Assembly (NCBI GenBank): GCA_900617975.1 | Contig: UZAE01012374.1 | Span: 1-44,186, forward strand | Source: Rodentolepis nana | Lineage: Eukaryota > Platyhelminthes > Cestoda > Cyclophyllidea > Hymenolepididae | Direction: 5' to 3' | DNA length: 44,186 nucleotides | Shown here: piece by piece, positions 23,913 to 34,607 of the stretch | Numbering within the stretch: position 1 is the first letter of the stretch | How the letters are laid out: every line of letters starts with the position of its first letter | Program-made: the position numbers and the translations under genes | The notes under the pieces: generated by a model | What the model saw: only the letters and a program-made list of their open reading frames with translations | The model's database searches: none | What the model was told of the DNA's origin: nothing

Positions 23913-24371
23913 GGATTATATTATAGTTATACCAAATGGCAGGCGCTTTGATAACTATCATAAGCACTTTAGTTGAATTCAAGCTTCACAGAGGGGAGGA
24001 ACAGACAAAGTCACAACAAGTAGAGAGGCGAGGGGGCAGAATAATGATGCACAAACATAAAAGAGACAGAAACTAAGTTTGAGAAAAGATGAGGCAAGTA
24101 ATGTGGAAGTAGTCGAATGACATACAGTGCGGTCATGGTAGTTTGGAGACAGAAGTCAACTATCAGCTAATTGACACGAATATGACATAGAGAAGTCAAC
24201 TGCCAGTTAATAGATCATGGTAATTGAAGTCAGAAGTCAACTGCCGATTAATAGACTTGGGGTCATGGTAGTTTGGAGACAGAAGTCAACTATCAGCTAA
24301 TTGACATTTTTGCCGTATGAGTATACGTTTCCCAGGGTGCACCACGTGGTGGTAAGTCTATCGTACACCCT
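23913..24371 (-). mobile_element. Short ribozyme-headed retroelement, copy 8 (with internal duplication)
   Basis: Minus-strand copy with head at 24371-24299 and tail near 23913-23950. P1 reads AGGGTGT/GCACCCT, so the usual G1-U wobble is an A-U pair. J1.1/4 is GGGAAAC and P2' has two mismatches, so the ribozyme is probably weak or dead. A stretch of at least 45 bp starting at 24131 recurs at 24261 (130-bp period), enlarging the element to about 459 bp. The duplicated part holds the AGTTGACTTC region that is also amplified in copy 3. Confidence 0.88.
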
Positions 24372-24382
24372 AGTTAGCTTAA
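24372..24382 (+). repeat. TSD of short element copy 8
   Basis: Partner of 23902-23912. Confidence 0.8.
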
Positions 24383-27300
24383 AGGTCTTAGTACACTTGA
24401 GTTTTTAATTCAAACTGCACAATATTTACATTTTTCAATAGTTGGCATTCTAAAATTCCGATTTCATTAATATTTTTTTTAAATTTCACCCATTTCTTAT
24501 GTTCAGAAGTTATTGATAATTATATACTCGTGAGTATTCTTCATGTCACTTCAAATTCATTTTCATTCAAATTGCGAATAAGGCAATATGATTAAGCAAT
24601 ATTCTAACCAAATGGAAAAAAACAGCTGACTCATGTATGGCAAATCAACTTTTTATAAAGATTTTCTAATTGGGAAGGAAAATGCTTTAATTTTTTTATA
24701 ATTTTCCTATGCTATGGCATTAAGGGAATTAATCATCAACCTTTTGGCACGTGAGATGGTTGAAAGGAAACGGGTCTGTGGAATAAAAATTTCCTCAATT
24801 TCATTGACAGCTTAACTTGTCTCGAGTAAGGTACTAGGATAGAGATAATAAGTAGAATACGAATCATGAATTATACCTGAACCAGAATGGAAATTAACAA
24901 ATTGTATTCAAGGTTTAAAATAAGTTTACAAACACCATAAAGCGAAGTTACATCATATGTTACAAGTTTAATCCTAATTATATAAAAGGTTTGTAGCAAA
25001 GAATTCATACAGTTTATCTTCAAACCTGTCACTCTTTGTTCCTTTCAAACCATTAGGCGGGGGGGAGGGGGGTGGCTGACAATATACTTCATTGGACCAA
25101 AGGTGATTTGCGCCCGCACCCCCCACAATATCGGACACCTTTATTGTTTTAATGTGTCCTGTCATAACTTGCAAATAAAGGTTTCCGATATCTTGAATAA
25201 ACAAAGAAATCGGAACAACCATTAACTAACTTTGATTACTACTGGAATTACCGTCTAATAGGAGAACATTAATGAAGGAATGTTAGACCTGCTTGTTTGA
25301 TCATGTTTTTCATTATTAGTAAGAGATATTTCTGAACATAATAAAAGTTGCTATGCTTTGGGTGGCAGATTTAAGAGGCATGACCTTTAAGCTTTAAAAC
25401 TTTTCATGTATCGGCATTAAATAAGAGACTTTTTATTAGGTTCAGCAACACTGAGATCAATGCAAGACCACATAGGCTTTATTATGGAGCGAATAGAAGA
25501 ACTTCGTATAATCACGCTTACATGATGGGTATATTCTTTTGACATCGTTCCAATTGAGTTAGAAATAGGTCTTACAGGAGATACTTTCAATGGATTGCTT
25601 GAATCTGTCTGAAGACCAATCAGACAGAATTATTGATTGAACACCGTATCCTCGGTGACAAGTCGTGCCGGATTGACATTAGGCATTGACTCTTCAATAG
25701 AGTTTTTGAGATGAATTTTCTTATGCGCTGTCTCTAACTGATGTTTTAAACTTGATGTGACCTTTAGCCTCCCCCCCCCCTTTGAACCAGTGTCGAGTTC
25801 GGAAGAAATTTTTTTGGGATAGAAGCTTTACAATGATAATAGCGGAAGCTGTAACATCAGAAATTATAGGCGCAATTTAGTGTGAAATATCTTAATTTCG
25901 CCTAGTAAGCCTTTTAGTACTTTATTTGGCTCTGGATAATTCACGGTTTTTGACAAATCGTAGACCTTTCACTTTCAAAATGGCAATTTATAATAATAAC
26001 TTGGTGAAAGGTGAGTGGCACATAAAGGATTGTTGCTGGAATTATAATCTGTAGATGAAGATTGGTGTGCTTGTGTACAAAGATGTACGTGCTTTTGGAA
26101 TAGAGTGAGAAAGAGGACAACTCAGTATTTTCATGATGGAAACTGGGGTGGAAGAGTCAATCCTGGAACAACCTCACACCAGTGTATTTGTTGATTTTAG
26201 ATGACGAAATTCGTTAAAATGTTTTAAAGATGAACTTTAAATTTGCTAGCCGTTTATTTGCAACGCAAGTAACAATAAAAGCCTTCATTTGTAATGATTT
26301 CAGTCTACTCAAAAGTTGGAAAAAAAGTGTTTAAAAAGAGTCATACCGATTGACAATAGTTCCAGAATTCGACAAGCTGTTTAAAACATAAATTCAAATA
26401 ATCTACACTAAGCCAATCCTTATTGTTATAAATTTAACTTTATTTCTCATAATAACAGAAGATGACAGATGAATTGCTTCCCCTTGTTAATAAATCATCT
26501 GATAAATTCATGTTAGCAAAATGTCAATACATTTCTCTAATATATTTGAATGATAGTTTTGACTGTTGTTCATTGCGTACAATAAGTGATGACTTTAAAT
26601 CACGTCAGCTTATCCACTGAAATATTCACACTTTTGAAAAAATGCATCGTTTATTAACTTCTCTTCATATAACATTTATAATGTTCGTATCGCTGTGAGC
26701 CTTGTACCTTTGAATTTCTTAATAGTCTAGCACTTAAGCACAATTAAATTATCTCGATTTTAAGATAATTAAAGTAAATAAAACACTTGTATTTCCTTCA
26801 AAAATAGACTGATAAGCTAATTTAAAAGATATATTTGATGGAATATACTTAATAAACGTTTACTCAATTTTAAGAAGGCTCCGTATTTTTATTCAAATAT
26901 GCCACATATCAATTGATCCATGTACACACACAACTGTAATACCTTTTTAACTGCAAACTAATTTATATTTTGAATAGTTCGTAAAGAAGAAATTGAAATT
27001 ACTAAATTAATATTACTCACAGTAAGGCAAAATTTGGAGTTGAACAATAACAAGTGCAAAAGAGAATAAAGACGGGAGGAGGGTAAAAACGACACCCCTA
27101 TAAATGGACCTTATCTCATTCTGTTTTCGAACTCGGAATGTCCATTTCGTTCCAATTTTGTTTGGAACTTATTAAGATTAAAATATTTTATATAAATTGT
27201 GGCTTATTTTTTTACTTTTACCCGAACGGTTGAGAAGGCAAAATCTCCTTAAGAACAGTTGCATTTTAATATCGGAAAGGTGAAATAGATGATTGTTTAA

Positions 27301-29156
27301 AAGTTTGATAAAAATACTGAAAAGTTTAAAAAATGTATACTTATTTTTCATAACAGCCTTACGAAATAGACGGTCTTTTTGGTATTCGTTGTAATTACTA
27401 AGGTCATACATTAAGGACGCACTGTCCCGTCACCTCTCAATTACGCTTGTAAAAGCGTTTCCGAATTTTGATTCAACTGTACTTTTACACTGGAATAAAG
27501 GCATTTAAGTTTTGAAGTTTCGGGTTAGGAGACGGAGAAGAGAGGTAAAAGGATAGGATGGGTCGACTGGCTTCGTTGTCCCACCGCTTAAATTCAAATT
27601 TCATCCGAAAATTTAAAATATCTTTTTTTTGAAAACACGTGTATATTTATGATTTATTTTGCTCATTTTATTTGAATGAAACCAAAATTTAAAGTTCGCA
27701 TTCGGTTATGAGTCTGGTGAAAAATATTACTTCGAGTGATCTGGTTTGGAAATCATTAGGATTAATTAATTCGCATATGCCGGTTGGAAGGAATGGATAT
27801 TTTTTTATTTTGGAAAATATATTTATGAAATCTTCTAACAAACCTTGCAAATAATTATGACTGGAACTTACTATTACGATTTTCAAAGTGAAAAGAAACA
27901 ATTTATTCCATTTTTTTAAAATAAATCGGAGGCAAAACGTAATTAACTTTGCTTTTCTTTTGGGTCTCTCCAAAGACATCAAGATACAAACTTGATGTTT
28001 AAATAATCTGATCAAGCGAACAAATTATAATCATTATTGATTTTTACAGACATTATTTTAAATATAAAATCAAGTGCGCTTTTTGACACTCTAAAACCAA
28101 TAAAATTTGAGTCTTTACCCAAGGAAAGAATTTCAATCAAGTATGGTTCCTTAATACGGCTGTTTTATTGCGGATTTTGTTGTTAAATTTGTTCATTAAA
28201 ATTCTTTATTGAAAAAAAATATTTTTAACACGCAACTGAGAAAATCAACTCACAGCTTGTTTTTTTTCAACGGGGAAATACATTTTAAGATAACGCGAAC
28301 AACAAAGGTGATTTTGCTTTCGCCGAAGAATGATTTTGAAAAGAAAATTGCGGCAAACTGAACAAATATCAAGCAAGAACCAGTGGCTGTGGAATTTTTT
28401 TAAAATTGAGGCAGAATTTCTACAAATCTTTCAATTACTTGAAGGTAGTCTAAGCTATTCACATGTTTCAGAATTTTTAAACTTTCTTAATGAATTACTA
28501 GCTCGATCTTTGCTCAGAGTTAATTTCCATTGCTGATGAGAACAAACACGCAGTTTGCCTGGTATTTGTAATAGTGAAATTAAACGCGCAAGCATTGTAT
28601 TTCGCTTGTTAAAGACATGCTGTTTTAAGCGCACAGAAATTCAATATTAAGCCAAAATAAACTTTTAAAGTCTACGGCTAAAATTAATTATGGCGTCGTT
28701 TAATGGAAGTAGATGTCCTAACACAATTGAACTGTATAGCCAAACTTTCTGGGGAGTGGTGTCGAGCGAGCAAAAACCTTGCCAAATAGTTAGCTATTAA
28801 ATCATGTTAAAATTATTCAATCATCTATCATGTTTGCTGTGAACAGCATCATTTCATTAAGCTCTGTAATCACTATACGTCTACATCTTCTATTCCTTAG
28901 AGATAGTTTAAATAAATTCTTTAGCTTAACCATGATGATATATTTTGCCATAGAGGTTACAGCGGAAAAGTCATGGCTAATTCGTGTAACAACTCGCTGG
29001 AATGTAGAAATTCTAGAAGACTCATAAGCTATTGTGAAATATGGTACAAAAGTATATTTTAAGAGTTATCCAGTAGGAGTGAATATGAGCTTTGACTGAA
29101 GAAGGTGTTCTTTAGTTAGGAGGAACTGAAGTGTGTGTGATTTTTTAAATGAATTA
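24383..29156. other. Long AT-rich stretch without a recognised gene
   Basis: Only G/C homopolymer tracts stand out: G7-A-G6 at 25059-25072 and C10 at 25771-25780. ORFs up to 108 codons show no recognisable domain. Confidence 0.55.
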
Positions 29157-29170
29157 TGGCTGTCGAATGC

Positions 29171-29707
29171 GGAGAGAAGTTAAGGCTATAACTAGCAGAG
29201 AACAAAAAGCTTGAGCAAAGTAGAAATAGTGGACAATGGCACTCTCCGACATAGCCGACCGGCCAAGAATCGAAGCCGTTGCTGAGTTTAGTCTACGTAC
29301 CGGACAGGAAGCCGTTGCTGAGTTTAGTCTACGTACCGGACACGATTTCCTGGCGAAGCATCTTCACAGAATAGGAGTATATGCTCAACCAACATGTTTA
29401 CCGTGTGTCCCACAATAGGACACGAAGAAGACCCACCTGATTCGGTGTCCAGCCCTAAAGGCAAGGAAACCCACATGCCCTCTATGTAACCTACAGGAGG
29501 AAATGGTATAGACCCACCTGATTCGGTGTCCAGCCCTAAAGGCAACGACAGAAACCCCGAGAGACTAGAAAGCCAGAAGTCAACTAATCAATTACTGTTA
29601 ACTGTCCTAAAGCATGAATATATGTTCCTCTCACCCCCTTGTAAAGGAAGAAGCCAACTAAGGGGCTAATGATAAATATCTTCAAGCCCGATATCTAAAA
29701 TAATAAT
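29171..29707 (+). pseudogene. 5'-truncated LINE copy: RNase H C-terminus, zinc-finger tail and 3' UTR
   Basis: This plus-strand piece encodes the end of the same LINE family as the copy at 29840-32290. From 29236 it reads MALSDIADRPRIEAVAEF, then RTGHDFLAKHLHRIGVY and AQPTC, followed by a broken zinc-finger part (CLPCVPQ then stop). A 36-bp unit (12 residues, EAVAEFSLRTG plus one) is duplicated in tandem near 29272-29343. A roughly 80-bp unit carrying THLIRCPAL is repeated near 29430 and 29510. The 3' part has AAGCCAACTAAGGGGCTAAT and GATAAATATCTTCAAGCC, then an (AAT)n tail. A diverged TSD may be GGCTGTCGAATG before and GCTGTCGGTATG after. It is dead, with stops and duplications. Confidence 0.85.
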
Positions 29708-29825
29708 AATGCTGTCGGTATGATATACTAACGATGCTGGGGTCTTTGTGTGCAAAAGCATTAAGTTGGAAATTCAAATTTGCTTGATGGTTTAATTCTG
29801 GATGATCGTTGATAGTAATAATTTT

Positions 29826-29839
29826 ATTTAAACTGATAT
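29826..29839 (+). repeat. TSD at the 3' end of the LINE
   Basis: ATTTAAACTGATAT is repeated exactly at 32291-32304. The perfect 14-bp match brackets the LINE from its A-rich tail to ribozyme G1, so this copy is a single insertion with a complete 5' end. Confidence 0.95.
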
Positions 29840-29939
29840 TTTTTTTTCAAATGGCAGGCTTTATGATATTTATCATTAGCTCTTAATCTTTGACTTCAGC
29901 TTCCCCCAGAGGGGGGGGGGGAACATTTATAGCAGTTAA
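29840..29939 (-). other. LINE 3' UTR and tail
   Basis: On the element strand: ATGTTCC, an expanded C run (G11 at 29911-29921 on the plus strand), TCTGGGGGAAGCTGAAGTC, AAAGATTAAGAGCTAATG, ATAAATATCATAAAGCC, TGCCATTTGA and an A run. The short elements share this arrangement from ATGTTCC onward (GAAGTCAACTAAAGGGCTAA, TGATAACTATCAAAACGCC, TGCCATTTGA). This is presumably what the LINE reverse transcriptase recognises. Confidence 0.88.
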
Positions 29940-30782
29940 TTAATAGCAATTCATTAGCTGTCTTCTTGCTTCCCAGTATCTTTGGCTTTCCCTCCTTGTC
30001 TTTAGGGCTGGACACCGAATCAGGTGGGTCTTCTCCATTTCCTCCTGTAGGTTACACAGAGGGCATGTGGGTTGAGTGTATACTCCCAGTCTGTGAAGGT
30101 GTTTTGCCAAGCAATCGTGTCCGGTACGTTGTCTAAACTCAGCAACGGCTTCGATTCTTGGCCAGTCGGGTATGTCGGAGAGTGCCACTGTCCACTGTTT
30201 CTCCTTTGTTCGAGCTTTGAGTTCGTTGAACCTTGAGGTCTGAAATTCTCTCCTGATTAAGGCCTTCATTGTGTGGAAAGACATGGGCCGGTCCATGCAT
30301 TGCAAAATTGTTGTCCCCTTCTTAGCGAGTGTGTCAGCAATCTCATTGCCTTTAATGCCACAGTGACCAGGAATCCATTGCAGGACCACTGTTTTGTTTT
30401 TCTCTCTCAGCAGCTCATAGAGTTTTCTACATTCCTTTATCTCAGCTGTTTTTGGGTGTCTCTCTGTTTCCAATTGAGCCTATTGCTGACTGTGAGTCCG
30501 AAAGTATCACCGCTTTGGTGAATTTCGTATCCAGGCAACATAATTGGCGTAGTGCTATCCTAATGGCCTCTATTTCTCCTTCAAAAGCGGATCTATTATG
30601 TCCCGCTGCTGCGTAGAAAGAGAAGAGTTCAGAATAGACACCTGCACCAACGTTTGCTTGGTTTTCTATGTATGACCCATCAGTGAAGACTTGGAGCCAT
30701 TGATCTGCAGGATAGTTGACATTGATTGTCTCAAGGGCCAGTGAGCGCATTTGCTCGGGAGGAGTGTTTGATTTCCTGAAGA
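29940..30782 (-). pseudogene. LINE ORF 3' part: RNase H domain and CCHC-like zinc finger, frameshifted
   Basis: After the gap the frame reads FRKSNTPPEQMRSLAL, then the RNase H domain. The acidic residues are visible in WLQVFTDGS (D), AFEGEIEAI (E), AVILSDSQSA (D), and, after a frame change, GIKGNEIADTLAKKG (D). The frame break lies at about 30440-30475, in a short A run (CCCAAAAACAGC on the element strand); one extra A would explain it. The C-terminus carries TGHDCLAKHLHRLGVY and CPLCNLQEEMEKTHLIRCP, a Cys-Cys-His-Cys arrangement common at the end of I-group-type ORFs, and stops at 29940 after RQLMNCY. The domain would remove RNA from the RNA-DNA hybrid during reverse transcription. This copy cannot make it in one piece unless the frameshift is a sequencing error. 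Confidence 0.88.
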
Positions 30783-31533
30783 NNNNNNNNNNNNNNNNNN
30801 NNNNNNNNNNNNNNNNNNNNNNNNNNNNNNNNNNNNNNNNNNNNNNNNNNNNNNNNNNNNNNNNNNNNNNNNNNNNNNNNNNNNNNNNNNNNNNNNNNNN
30901 NNNNNNNNNNNNNNNNNNNNNNNNNNNNNNNNNNNNNNNNNNNNNNNNNNNNNNNNNNNNNNNNNNNNNNNNNNNNNNNNNNNNNNNNNNNNNNNNNNNN
31001 NNNNNNNNNNNNNNNNNNNNNNNNNNNNNNNNNNNNNNNNNNNNNNNNNNNNNNNNNNNNNNNNNNNNNNNNNNNNNNNNNNNNNNNNNNNNNNNNNNNN
31101 NNNNNNNNNNNNNNNNNNNNNNNNNNNNNNNNNNNNNNNNNNNNNNNNNNNNNNNNNNNNNNNNNNNNNNNNNNNNNNNNNNNNNNNNNNNNNNNNNNNN
31201 NNNNNNNNNNNNNNNNNNNNNNNNNNNNNNNNNNNNNNNNNNNNNNNNNNNNNNNNNNNNNNNNNNNNNNNNNNNNNNNNNNNNNNNNNNNNNNNNNNNN
31301 NNNNNNNNNNNNNNNNNNNNNNNNNNNNNNNNNNNNNNNNNNNNNNNNNNNNNNNNNNNNNNNNNNNNNNNNNNNNNNNNNNNNNNNNNNNNNNNNNNNN
31401 NNNNNNNNNNNNNNNNNNNNNNNNNNNNNNNNNNNNNNNNNNNNNNNNNNNNNNNNNNNNNNNNNNNNNNNNNNNNNNNNNNNNNNNNNNNNNNNNNNNN
31501 NNNNNNNNNNNNNNNNNNNNNNNNNNNNNNNNN
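30783..31533. other. Assembly gap of 751 N inside the LINE
   Basis: The gap separates endonuclease from RNase H and hides the reverse transcriptase. The open frame carried through the N from the endonuclease side is not the RNase H frame on the other side, so the N count should not be trusted as exact. Confidence 0.95.
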
Positions 31534-32186
31534 GTATGCTCACTGATGTCGCTTGAAGCCAAGAGTAAATCAGGAGTTGTTCTGGATCCATTGTAGTGCA
31601 AATATGTAGCCGGATCCTCATTGCTATAAATAAGTTCCAGAGTGTTGCTGTTTAGCATGTCTTCAATTTCCTTTCCAGCTATGTTTGTATCCTTGTAGCC
31701 CCATCTGGTGGAGTGGGCGTTGAAGTCTCCTAATACTATGGTTTTGTGTGAGATGTTCAGAAAGTCAAAGTTTGGACAATTCTGGGGAGGATTATAGACT
31801 GCATATATCTTGAATTGGTTTTGACATTTCCAAACATTTAATCTGATTATTTCACATTTGTCTTGTGTCGAGCCCATACACTTGATTAGGTCGTAGTGTG
31901 AGGTTAGGCCATCTTTTACTCCAGTTAGAATTCCACTTGCAACTTGCCGGTATTTAGGTAGATTGTATAGAGTGTAACCTGGGAATTGGTAATACTTCAG
32001 TTTGTCATCCGAAATGTTAGCTTCCATAATTGTGAAAATGTCTACATCATAGGTTTGCAGGATTTTCTGTATTTGGATCTTTTTGTCCGGAGACATTCCT
32101 CCAGCATTCCACTGGAGGATCTGAAGACATTGTGATTCGCCCTGACGAGGGCGATTTTTCTTATAGCCTTTTTCAAAGCTAATCAT
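31534..32186 (-). CDS. LINE ORF 5' part: AP-like endonuclease domain (partial, ends at gap)
   Basis: The domain nicks target DNA to prime reverse transcription. The start is ATG at 32186 (MISFEKGYKKNRPRQGES), the first ATG after the ribozyme. Visible motifs of the exonuclease-endonuclease-phosphatase fold are LQILQWNAGG (N at residue 27), FTIMEANISDD (E at 55), VYNPP (131-135), VLGDFNAHSTRWGY (D154, N156, H158) and SRTTPDLLLASSDIS (D206). The final SDH motif should lie just inside the gap. The 217 visible residues contain no stop or frameshift, in contrast to the RNase H part. The GDFNAHS-type motif and the C-terminal RNase H place it among I-group LINEs, not CR1 or RTE, though the clade needs the reverse transcriptase. 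Confidence 0.9.
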
Positions 32187-32217
32187 AATTAATCGAAGTC
32201 AAAAACGTATGCCGATT

Positions 32218-32290
32218 GATAGACTTTTTTGCCGTAAGAAAATACGTTGTCCAGGGTGCACCACGAGGAGGTAAGTCTATCGCGCACCCC
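32218..32290 (-). ncRNA. HDV-like self-cleaving ribozyme at the 5' end of the LINE (intact)
   Basis: Read from 32290 down: P1 GGGGTGC, J1/2 GC, P2 GATAGACTT, P3 ACC, L3 TCCTCGT, P3' GGT, P1' GCACCCT, J1.1/4 GGACAAC, P4 GTA-TTTTCT-TAC, J4/2 GGCAAAA, P2' AAGTCTATC. Compared with the short elements, P1 position 7 is C (C-G instead of U-G) and the last P2' base is C (G-C instead of G-U). Both changes strengthen pairs. L3 UCCUCG is closer to the HDV sequence than the short-element L3 is. In R2 and trypanosomatid elements such ribozymes release the 5' end from read-through transcripts and can support translation start. The ORF begins 31 nt after P2' here. Activity is inferred from structure. Confidence 0.92.
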
Positions 32291-32304
32291 ATTTAAACTG
32301 ATAT
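32291..32304 (+). repeat. TSD at the 5' end of the LINE
   Basis: Exact copy of 29826-29839. It directly abuts ribozyme G1. Confidence 0.95.
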
Positions 32305-33806
32305 CGATTCCCATAAACCGAAAGTGGTGAATTCCCTTGTGAAAGGTTTTAATCTAGTTTTAATCTGAAATAAGTCAGATCAAGCTGGACTTGACAGATC
32401 ATCCTAGAGATTATGAACAGACCTATCGGTCTGAGTGCGTATGCATAGCAGATTTCACTGTGATAATGCATGAGCATTTTTTCACTCTTAATTTAATTTT
32501 GAGAAGTAATTATTTTGAAAATTAACTTTGTTGACTTTTAACATAATTAATGTCTGATTGCTTTAGTTAACAGATGTTAGCAAATGAAACTCAGTTTCTC
32601 TAATCTACTAAAGTCCACTTTTAATGAATTTTACGCCGTTGGCAAATGTTTAACATGGAGAAATGTCTAATCTCAAATTGTTATACGTATTCAATTTTAT
32701 ATTATTTTAAAAAAAATATTTCATTCATATCAAACCGCTTAATTGGGGCATTCTTTCATTGAATCTATTCTGATACCAAGATTTTACTCTTCAAAGCAGA
32801 AAAAAATAATTTACTTTGTTAATTAAATTCCGTGTCTTGTAAAATAAGTAATCAGAGACAAAGGAGAAGTATTAGATGACACTATTAAATGAAAATAAAA
32901 GAAGTTATGGAAATTCTGCTTTTGCCTATGAATTATTATTAATGCAAAATCGGATATTCAAACAAGTTTGCATTTTTTGATGCGTTTTGACGTCAATACC
33001 ACATATATAATAAATGCATGAATAATTGACTCCAAATTAAACACTTAATCTGTTCAAAAAAGTGCAAAATTTCGAAACTCATTACCCTTCTCTTTCTCAT
33101 ATTCTTGGTATTGATAAAAATATTAAGAATGTGTCATCTGAATTAATAATACTTAGTTTACATATTTTTATAGGAAAGTTTTACGGTGAACACTTCACTT
33201 ATATTTTACATGCTACCATCGGGCCTTTATGGCTAAGACAACCAGCAGCGTCAATTTCTGCTTTGCTTATCAATGTCTCACTTGTAACGAAAATCGATCG
33301 AAAGTTTTCCTATGCAAGTCCAATAATCCTAGAACAATTTTCAAGCAAATTAAATCGATGGTCGCATACCATGTTCAGGAGCTCAACTTCTCAAGCAAAA
33401 TAGTCACTAAGTTCCAGCAGTGCTCATTTGCCGGTTGTTTGGAGATTAGGGAAAAATCCCTTTTGGGATAATTCGAAAGGACGTATAGATATGCTATTGG
33501 GCGAGAAGAGAAATGACTGCTCTATATCCAATAAACTCATTCATCTCAACCTTTTCCAGACTATTATCTGCCTGCTATTGTTGTGTAAATACATTTCAGA
33601 GCGGCATATTTACACCACTTTATAAATAATATATCTGGCTAATAGATATAATTATTACCTTCGTTTTTTAGTTTATACCTATTTATAAGATAATAAAATG
33701 CAATTTTCTCCTTGAAATGGCTCGAAGTTGTTTGCTGTTTAGTCTTTTTATGTCCATGAAATTTGTCTAATTAAATTTGAGGAAGAATTGTCTGGAAATG
33801 AAACGT

Positions 33807-33827
33807 TATATATATATATATATATAT
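33807..33827 (+). repeat. (TA)n microsatellite
   Basis: Uninterrupted TA dinucleotides; a second, shorter run is at 33975-33988. Confidence 0.9.
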
Positions 33828-34579
33828 CAATTTCGACAATGCCATAAAAAACTTTTCTAACATTATTTTCAAATACTCAATTTTTTATTTGATAAATTTT
33901 ACCATGACGTAATTTTAGGCTTATTCCTTAAGCATTATCTAGCAAATTCGCATCAATCTTTTATTGTTATTTCTTATATATATATATAAGCAATTAAGTT
34001 CTTTGCTCTAATCAATCATGTTATGCTGTGATTGATATAAATTTTAATAATAGAAAATTATCCACTTGAATTTTGTTTTTAATAAGCGTAAGAAGCTAAT
34101 TTTTTCCCTTCTTTTGTCTTCATTGTAAAGTGAGCGAGGATTAATAGTGCCATTTCCCATTATAGGGGAAATTAACTCACGCCATCATTAAAGCTAATGA
34201 AGATGCATATCAGTGCAAGCAATCAAATTCTCAAGTTTTAAATTTAGGTAAGTCCGAAAATTATGTTAGTGCGAAGATAGATTATGAGAGTCCGATTTAT
34301 CTGCAACATTACATTATGCTAATTTTATCAACAAACACCTGAAATTAAGTTAGAAAATCTAAGACAGCTGAAAATGGAACTTGGTAAAAGAGATGGAATT
34401 AGGTAATAGGGATGTTTAAATACCAGTTCCAAACGATTTCGGCTTCAAAGCATATATACATAGTAATCACCTTGAAAAATGTATTTTCAATCAGAATTAA
34501 GGTATTTAACGCATTTTCATTTAGAAAACTTTTTTTAATTTCCCAGAATTTGTGAGTATACTGGTTTCTGTTCACTTAA

Positions 34580-34607
34580 TGCCAGGCACAGTGTCTGGCA
34601 TTTTTTT
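34580..34607 (+). other. Hairpin followed by T7
   Basis: TGCCAGGCAC and GTGTCTGGCA can form a 10-bp stem (one G-U) around a single A, directly followed by seven T. It resembles an RNA hairpin with a U tract, but no transcription unit is visible next to it. It may be chance. Confidence 0.4.

Larger units (their letters stand above)
29840..32290 (-). mobile_element. LINE (I-group-like non-LTR retrotransposon) with 5' HDV-like ribozyme, interrupted by an assembly gap
   Basis: Minus-strand element bounded by a perfect 14-bp TSD. Order: ribozyme (32290-32218), short 5' UTR, ORF with apurinic/apyrimidinic-like endonuclease (from 32186), a 751-base N gap, RNase H and a CCHC-like zinc finger (to 29940), then the 3' UTR and A-rich tail. 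Endonuclease first and RNase H after the presumed reverse transcriptase is the architecture of the I group (I, Ingi, R1, LOA and relatives). No separate ORF1 fits upstream, because only 104 bp separate G1 from the first ATG. The reverse transcriptase is not visible. The gap as drawn is too short for a typical RT plus connector, so either the gap is mis-sized or this copy is deleted. Confidence 0.92.

Noticed and set aside
30716..31621. ORFs crossing the 751-N gap on both strands
   Set aside because: The frames are artefacts of the N count. The RNase H reading frame does not join the endonuclease frame through the drawn gap.
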